NCBI GenBank assembly: GCA_049289295.1
Contig: JBATLL010000058.1
Coordinates: forward strand, 1-64,000
Length of the DNA stretch: 64,000 bases
Direction of reading: 5' to 3'
Source of the DNA: BOKV01 sp049289295
Lineage (GTDB): Bacteria; Pseudomonadota; Alphaproteobacteria; Rhizobiales; Rhizobiaceae
Shown here one piece after another: positions 59,652 to 64,000 of this stretch. Positions within the stretch are counted from its first letter, which is position 1, and the number at the start of each line of letters is the position of its first letter. The notes beneath the pieces were generated by a model. It searched no databases, had not been told where the DNA came from, and worked only from the letters and a program-made list of their open reading frames with translations. A program made the translations under genes and the position numbers.

Positions 59652-60539
59652 ATGATTGCAATGCGCAGCACAAGGGTAGAGCGCTTCCCTGAATTGTCTT
59701 ACGCCAATGCCGCCGATTCCCGGTTGAAGCAATGGCTCATACGCCGTGTGGAGCGCTATTCGGGCAGGGACCATTTTGCAGAGCTGTATGACACCTGGCG
59801 CAGCCGCGTCGTCGGCCATTCCGAACGCGTTATGGGCGACATGCTGGCGCTCATCAACATCGGCCTTTCCGTCCGCGCGCAGGCCTGGCCGCCGGAACAA
59901 TTGCCCGATACGCCGCTGGTCATCATTGCCAACCATCCCTTCGGCATCGGCGATGGCATTGCGGTGCTCGCACTTGCCGAACAGATCGACAGGCCGTTCC
60001 GTGTCCTGATCAACAAGGAACTGCTCAAGGTTCCCGAAATCCGGCCCTATTCGCTGCCGATTGACTTCACCGAAACGCGCGAAGCCGTTGAAATGAATCT
60101 GCAAACCCGCAAGGAGGCCGTGCGCCTGCTGCGCGAGGGCGTGACGATTGTCGTCTTTCCGGCTGGTGGTGTGGCGACGGCACCCAAGGGTCTGGGCAAG
60201 GCGCAGGATCTTCCGTGGAAGGCCTTCCCGGCCCGCCTGATCCAGGCTGCCGGCGCATCGGTCATCCCGGTCTTCTTCGAAGGGCAGAACGGCACTCTGT
60301 TTCAGCTTGCAAGCAAGCTTTCCCTGACCATGCGCCTGTCATTGCTGATCCGCGAATTCCGCCGCCTGGCTGGCAAGACCATCACCGCCCATGTCGGGCC
60401 GCTGATACCTGCGTCTGACCTGGCCGACATGCGCGACAGGAAGGTCCTGACGGATTATCTCCATCAGGCGGTCTTCTCCATGCGTCCTGCGCGGCGCAGA
60501 AACGATGAACAGCGTGCTGATGCGCGACTGGCTGCCTGA
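59652..60539 (+). CDS. PlsC-like acyltransferase (putative hemolysin type)
   Basis: A 295-residue protein of the lysophospholipid acyltransferase superfamily. The catalytic block is NHPFGIGDG (His then Asp), and the later conserved motif reads VVFPAGGVATAPKG, followed by KAFPARLIQAAGASVIPVFF. Such proteins move acyl chains to lysophospholipid or ornithine-lipid acceptors; the acceptor here is unknown. The ATG at 59652 has AGGA about eight bases upstream. No membrane segment is clear. The C-terminus is strongly basic (RPARRRNDEQRADARLAA). Confidence 0.85.
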   Translation: MIAMRSTRVERFPELSYANAADSRLKQWLIRRVERYSGRDHFAELYDTWRSRVVGHSERVMGDMLALINIGLSVRAQAWPPEQLPDTPLVIIANHPFGIGDGIAVLALAEQIDRPFRVLINKELLKVPEIRPYSLPIDFTETREAVEMNLQTRKEAVRLLREGVTIVVFPAGGVATAPKGLGKAQDLPWKAFPARLIQAAGASVIPVFFEGQNGTLFQLASKLSLTMRLSLLIREFRRLAGKTITAHVGPLIPASDLADMRDRKVLTDYLHQAVFSMRPARRRNDEQRADARLAA

Positions 60540-60568
60540 ACCGGAAGCCAGGTTGAAGAAGTCGTCGG

Positions 60569-61456
60569 CTATTCCGCCAGCACCTCGACATCGCGATTGG
60601 TACCGGACTGCACCTCGAAATCACGCGAATAGATCTTGTCGGCATTCTTGGCGATCGCGGTGTAGGAGCCTTCAGAAAGGACGAAGGCGGGGAACGCGCT
60701 CGAGCTTTCGGTAATGACATCGCCCGATTCGGTCAGCAGCGACCAGGCCGTGTCGGCAATCGCATCGCCACCCAGTGTCTTGACCAGTTTGAAGGTTATG
60801 CGCGCCGCACGATGCTGGATGGTTACCGCCGTCACCTTGCCTGGCTCCACGATGATGTCCGCGCGCACTTCGGCATTGAGGCGGCCATATTGCGAAACGA
60901 CATGATAGGTGCCCGCATGCACCGGCACGATTTCCAGTGGCCGCACGTTGCGCGCGACAAGCTGGCGCTCACCTCTCTCATCGGCATCCTTTGAATAGAC
61001 GTCGAACCGCAGCAATGTCGGCGGGATCCTGCCTTCATCGGACGTGACACCATTGAGCTGGAAGGCGCCCGCGTTCAGCGTGAAATTCTCGCGGTCGATC
61101 TCGCCGCTGACAACGATGCGTCGCACGGCACCTGAATAGCCATAGGCTGCGTGGACGAAATACTCACCGGGTGTGATGTCGAAGGCCTTGACGCCTCCGC
61201 TTGCCTGGGCAAGCAGGGGCAATTTGCCATCTTCGCCGATCTTGTGTCCGAAAATGCGCCATTCGACCCCGTCCGTCAGGGCTTCAGTCGTTTCCGTCAT
61301 GCGCGCTTCGAAAACCACACGGGTTGTCTTGGTTGCACCACTGGTGTCGGATTGCTGGGCAAAGGCAGGCAGTGGGCCGCTTATCACGGCCATCAGAAAC
61401 GCTGCGAAGAGCAGCATCATCTTGCAGGCAGTGCGGATGGAATCGCTGGGCAGCAT
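60569..61456 (-). CDS. Secreted protein with repeated beta-rich modules
   Basis: A 295-residue precursor with a signal peptide (MMLLFAAFLMAVISGPLPAFA). The mature protein is about three similar beta-rich modules, each with a TPGEYFVHAAYGYSGA-like or HAGTYHVVSQYGRLNAE-like strand followed by a VEPGKVTAVTIQHRAA-type strand. The first module opens with VVFEARMTETTEALTDGVEWRIFG. This resembles carboxypeptidase-regulatory or Ig-like repeats. The family is known to me only as conserved in rhizobia, function unknown. Confidence 0.8.
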   Translation of the reverse strand: MLPSDSIRTACKMMLLFAAFLMAVISGPLPAFAQQSDTSGATKTTRVVFEARMTETTEALTDGVEWRIFGHKIGEDGKLPLLAQASGGVKAFDITPGEYFVHAAYGYSGAVRRIVVSGEIDRENFTLNAGAFQLNGVTSDEGRIPPTLLRFDVYSKDADERGERQLVARNVRPLEIVPVHAGTYHVVSQYGRLNAEVRADIIVEPGKVTAVTIQHRAARITFKLVKTLGGDAIADTAWSLLTESGDVITESSSAFPAFVLSEGSYTAIAKNADKIYSRDFEVQSGTNRDVEVLAE

Positions 61457-61583
61457 CGAAGTTCCCGATTGTTCGCGCTGTTGAAGCCCGTCTTGGCGGC
61501 AAATTCAAGACCTTCCCGATTTTCACCGGCTACAGGATACGCTATTGCACATCTGTCCCCCGTTAAGGGGAAAAGGAGAAAGC

Positions 61584-62180
61584 ATGTCCGGAACTCTCGA
61601 CACAGCCCGCAACGACGCCGTCCTTGAATTCATGCGCAACCGTCGTTCGGTGCCTGCAAAGACCATGGCAGGTCCCGGGCCGGACGAGGCTGAACTGCGT
61701 GAGATGATTGCCATCGCCTCACGCGTGCCCGATCACGGAAAGATCTGCCCCTGGCGCTTCATCCGCTATTCGCCCGATGCCTGCGTGCGACTGGGCGCGG
61801 AATTCGAAAAGCGTGCGCTCGAACTTGATCCGGCAATGTCGCAGGAGATGCAGGCAATCGAACGCGCGCGGTTTACGCGGGTGCCGGTCGTCATCGGCGT
61901 TGCAAGTCGCACGGTGGATCATCCCAAGGTTCCGCAATGGGAGCAGCGCCTGTCGGCAGGTGCCGTCTGCATGAACCTGCTGATCGCCGCCAATGCCCAT
62001 GGCTATGACGCGCAATGGCTTACCGAATGGGTGGCTTTCGACGAAAAGCTCCATGCGACACTGGGCTATGCCGCCGAAGAGAAAGTTGCCGGTTTCATCT
62101 ATATCGGTACGCGGACCATGCCGAAAACGGAGCGTGATCGCCCGCAGATTGATAGTGTTCTCAGCGTCATGGAGGCCTGA
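61584..62180 (+). CDS. Nitroreductase family protein (YdjA-like)
   Basis: A 198-residue FMN-dependent oxidoreductase of the nitroreductase family. Landmarks are MRNRRSVPAKTMAGPGP (FMN phosphate contact), IAIASRVPDHGKICPWRFI, AGAVCMNLLIAANAHGYDAQWLTEWVAF and AGFIYIGTRT. This matches the small YdjA-type subgroup. The start at 61584 has AAGGAG upstream. A terminator follows at 62200. Confidence 0.93.
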   Translation: MSGTLDTARNDAVLEFMRNRRSVPAKTMAGPGPDEAELREMIAIASRVPDHGKICPWRFIRYSPDACVRLGAEFEKRALELDPAMSQEMQAIERARFTRVPVVIGVASRTVDHPKVPQWEQRLSAGAVCMNLLIAANAHGYDAQWLTEWVAFDEKLHATLGYAAEEKVAGFIYIGTRTMPKTERDRPQIDSVLSVMEA

Positions 62181-62199
62181 GGCCAGGCTCCTTGCTGCG

Positions 62200-62236
62200 G
62201 ATTCGCGTTCACCAGTGAAACGCGAATCTTAATTTT
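62200..62236 (+). terminator. Intrinsic terminator after the nitroreductase gene
   Basis: GATTCGCGTT and AACGCGAATC form a perfect ten-base stem with a nine-base loop, followed by TTAATTTTC. Confidence 0.75.
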
Positions 62237-62322
62237 CATGGTGAACCAAGCGTTAATCCTTTGCCTGCATGATCTGCCTGTCAGTGCCGCCAGTGTGCCG
62301 GTGGCTTAGCAGAGTAGAGTGA

Positions 62323-63849
62323 ATGATTATTGAGCGTTTCCTGACCTGGTTCGATACTGCACCCGATGAAGAAAAGGCCGCCGCAACGAGAGCACTCGCG
62401 CGCGCCTACCTTGTTTGTGACCTGTCGCAGGGCGATGCCGAAATGGCGGAAGCGGCAATGACGGTTGTGCTGGACGACCACGATCGCGAAGTGCGCATGG
62501 CGCTGGCAGATACACTGGGCGACAGTGAAAACGCACCGCGCCACGTCATCATGGCGCTGGCCATCGATACCGCCGAAATTTCCGCCATGATCCTGTCCCG
62601 CTCTCCCGTTCTGGTCGATGCGGAACTTGTTGATTTCGTGCGCACTGGCACCCCGCCCCAGCAGGCCGCGATTGCTTCTCGCTACATGCCGCCGATTTCC
62701 GTTTGCCGTGAAATCGCCGAATCCGGCGATTGCGCCGCCTGTGTGGAACTTCTGATGAACGAAACCGCAGGCGTTCCTGCTGACGCCATCCACAGGATCG
62801 CGGAACGTTTCGGTGATCAGCATGAGGCCAGATCATTGCTCGTGCGCCAGACAATGCTGCGACCCGCGACACGCATCCTGCTGCTCGAACACCTGGCGGA
62901 AGCCTATGCCGACGAGGCATGCAATGGCGCCGAGATGAGCCAGGCTCGCCGCGAAGCGCTTGTGCGCGACATGTGCGACAAGGCAACAATCACCTACGCC
63001 GCGCAGGCTGGCGAACTCGACATGGGCGAAATCGTCACCACCCTGATTGCGCGCCACAGACTGAACGCAGCCTTCCTCCTGCGGGCGATCTGCATGGGCA
63101 ACATTGCGCTTTTCGCCCATTCGCTGGCGGTCCTGTCCGAAACGCCGGTTCGCCGCGTCGAGGCGATGCTGTCCGAACGCCGCACAAGCGCCTTTCGCGC
63201 CGCCTACAACAAGGCCGGCCTGCCGCAATCTGCCTGGAGTGTCTTTTCAAAGTCGGTGGACACATGGCGTGGCCTCCTGTCCAGCGACGGCGTTGCCGAT
63301 ATTTCCCGCCTGCCGTTCCTCGTCACGCGTGAGGTGCTGAGCGCCTATCACCCTGACAAGGATGCTCATTTTGATGCGTTGCTGGTTCTGCTGCGCAAGC
63401 TGGCGGCAGAAGCTGCCAGGGAAAATGCGCTCAACGAGGTGAGCCGCATCACGCGCGAACTTGAAGAACGCGAGCAGCTGATGCTGGAAGCGCCAGAAGA
63501 AATCTTCGAGGTTGATCCGCAGGTGCTGGCCGAATTTGCCATGCATTTCGCCGAGGAAATCGTGGACATGGAAGAAGACCTGGCCAGGGAAGAAATACCG
63601 TGGAGCGTCGATGAGGATGTCGCTGCAAGGATCGATGAAATCCTGCTTGACGAGGAAGCCTGGGCACGGGGCGAACTCGGCGAACCCGACACCGATGATT
63701 ACGCGAACGATGACATGCCTATGGTCCAGCCAGCAGTTCATGGCGAAAGCCCGTCGATGGGGCTGCGCCCCGAAATGCCGGTGTCGCTGCTCGTTGACAT
63801 CGCGCGTGCCCGTGCACGGCCGATCGAGATGGATCTCGAAGCGGCCTGA
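62323..63849 (+). CDS. DUF2336 domain protein
   Basis: A 508-residue soluble, helix-rich protein of the alphaproteobacterial DUF2336 family. HEAT-like repeats fill about residues 15-300 (for example DDHDREVRMALADTLGDSENAPRHVIMALA and AIASRYMPPISVCREIAESGD). The C-terminal 130 residues are very acidic (EEIVDMEEDLAREEIPWSVDEDVAARIDE). The function is unknown; such repeats bind proteins. The ribosome-binding site is weak (AGAGTAGAGTG). It is convergent with the gene at the window edge. Confidence 0.9.
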   Translation: MIIERFLTWFDTAPDEEKAAATRALARAYLVCDLSQGDAEMAEAAMTVVLDDHDREVRMALADTLGDSENAPRHVIMALAIDTAEISAMILSRSPVLVDAELVDFVRTGTPPQQAAIASRYMPPISVCREIAESGDCAACVELLMNETAGVPADAIHRIAERFGDQHEARSLLVRQTMLRPATRILLLEHLAEAYADEACNGAEMSQARREALVRDMCDKATITYAAQAGELDMGEIVTTLIARHRLNAAFLLRAICMGNIALFAHSLAVLSETPVRRVEAMLSERRTSAFRAAYNKAGLPQSAWSVFSKSVDTWRGLLSSDGVADISRLPFLVTREVLSAYHPDKDAHFDALLVLLRKLAAEAARENALNEVSRITRELEEREQLMLEAPEEIFEVDPQVLAEFAMHFAEEIVDMEEDLAREEIPWSVDEDVAARIDEILLDEEAWARGELGEPDTDDYANDDMPMVQPAVHGESPSMGLRPEMPVSLLVDIARARARPIEMDLEAA

Positions 63850-63882
63850 TCCGCTCAGCCATGTCTGAAGCCGTGAACAGTC

Positions 63883-64000
63883 TTAATACTGGAACTGTTC
63901 GGCAAGGATGCGTTCGTCCCACGAATGATCCCGGTCGAACAGGATCACACCCTTGGATTTTCTGTCCATCTCCACTGTTACCTTGCTGACGGACTTTATC
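63883..64000 (-). CDS. Probable NAD kinase, C-terminal end (partial)
   Basis: Only the last 38 codons are in the window. The visible end, KGVILFDRDHSWDERILAEQF followed by QY, resembles from memory the C-terminus of alphaproteobacterial NAD kinases (LFDxxHSxxERILxEQF). The rest lies beyond position 64000, so the call rests on this tail alone. It is convergent with the DUF2336 gene, 33 bases away. Confidence 0.55.
   Translation of the reverse strand, partial: IKSVSKVTVEMDRKSKGVILFDRDHSWDERILAEQFQY

Overview
The window (64 kb, mostly near 57-60% G+C by sampled lines) reads as chromosome of an alphaproteobacterium of the order Hyphomicrobiales (Rhizobiales). The main reasons are the alaC-like aminotransferase/hom/glpX/recJ string, an aapJQMP general amino-acid transporter, folE-hisI, cysE next to a DUF3126 gene, a NifU-like scaffold gene next to yidD, a class 3 asparaginase whose key residues carry the same numbers as in Rhizobium etli ReAV, a BTLCP protease, a two-domain cold-shock protein, and mitochondrial-type accessory subunits of complex I. 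The genus cannot be named from the sequence. Layout: 1-1300 holds an unexplained palindrome cluster, then rplM-rpsI with a clear promoter and terminator. 1.4-6.6 kb has a Met/Cys-rich secreted peptide, PHA synthase phaC, a lipoprotein, the aminotransferase and two small secreted proteins sharing a GPVPGV motif. 6.7-11 kb is hom-glpX-recJ. 11.2-21.1 kb is the most unusual block: a Crp/Fnr regulator, a Crp-like dyad, a subtilisin-type protease without a signal peptide, a 268-residue protein, a 1185-residue DyP-type peroxidase fused to a cytochrome P450, and a large cyclase/ATPase/TPR regulator. 21.1-27.2 kb has tRNA-Glu, an M15 peptidase, glyoxalase I, cold-shock protein, DUF192 protein, tRNA-Pro, an NDUFS4-like subunit, tRNA-Arg and an MttB-family methyltransferase. 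27.2-32.4 kb is the aap operon. 32.4-54.4 kb is mostly housekeeping and small conserved genes (DUF2459, FAD monooxygenase, zf-CHCC, cysE, BTLCP, PilZ, rhomboid, CBS, patatin, folE-hisI, DUF2235 hydrolase, NifU-like, yidD, asparaginase, spermidine-synthase-like protein, SDR, M20 amidohydrolase). 54.4-57.3 kb is a low-G+C island with an overlapping PIN-nuclease/AAA-ATPase pair, a candidate defence module. 57.4-64 kb is thrS, an acyltransferase, a secreted repeat protein, a nitroreductase, a DUF2336 protein and the end of a probable NAD kinase gene. The best candidate for an undescribed system is the 11.2-21.1 kb block. A Crp-type regulator, its likely operator and a degenerate cyclase-domain regulator flank a tight gene set whose centre joins a peroxidase to a P450. 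The P450 half lacks the usual I-helix acid/alcohol pair and has an altered cysteine loop. This resembles, by architecture only, fungal oxylipin synthases (heme dioxygenase plus hydroperoxide-rearranging P450). The AAA-PIN pair is the second candidate. No CRISPR array, integrase, transposase, rRNA gene or known riboswitch was seen.
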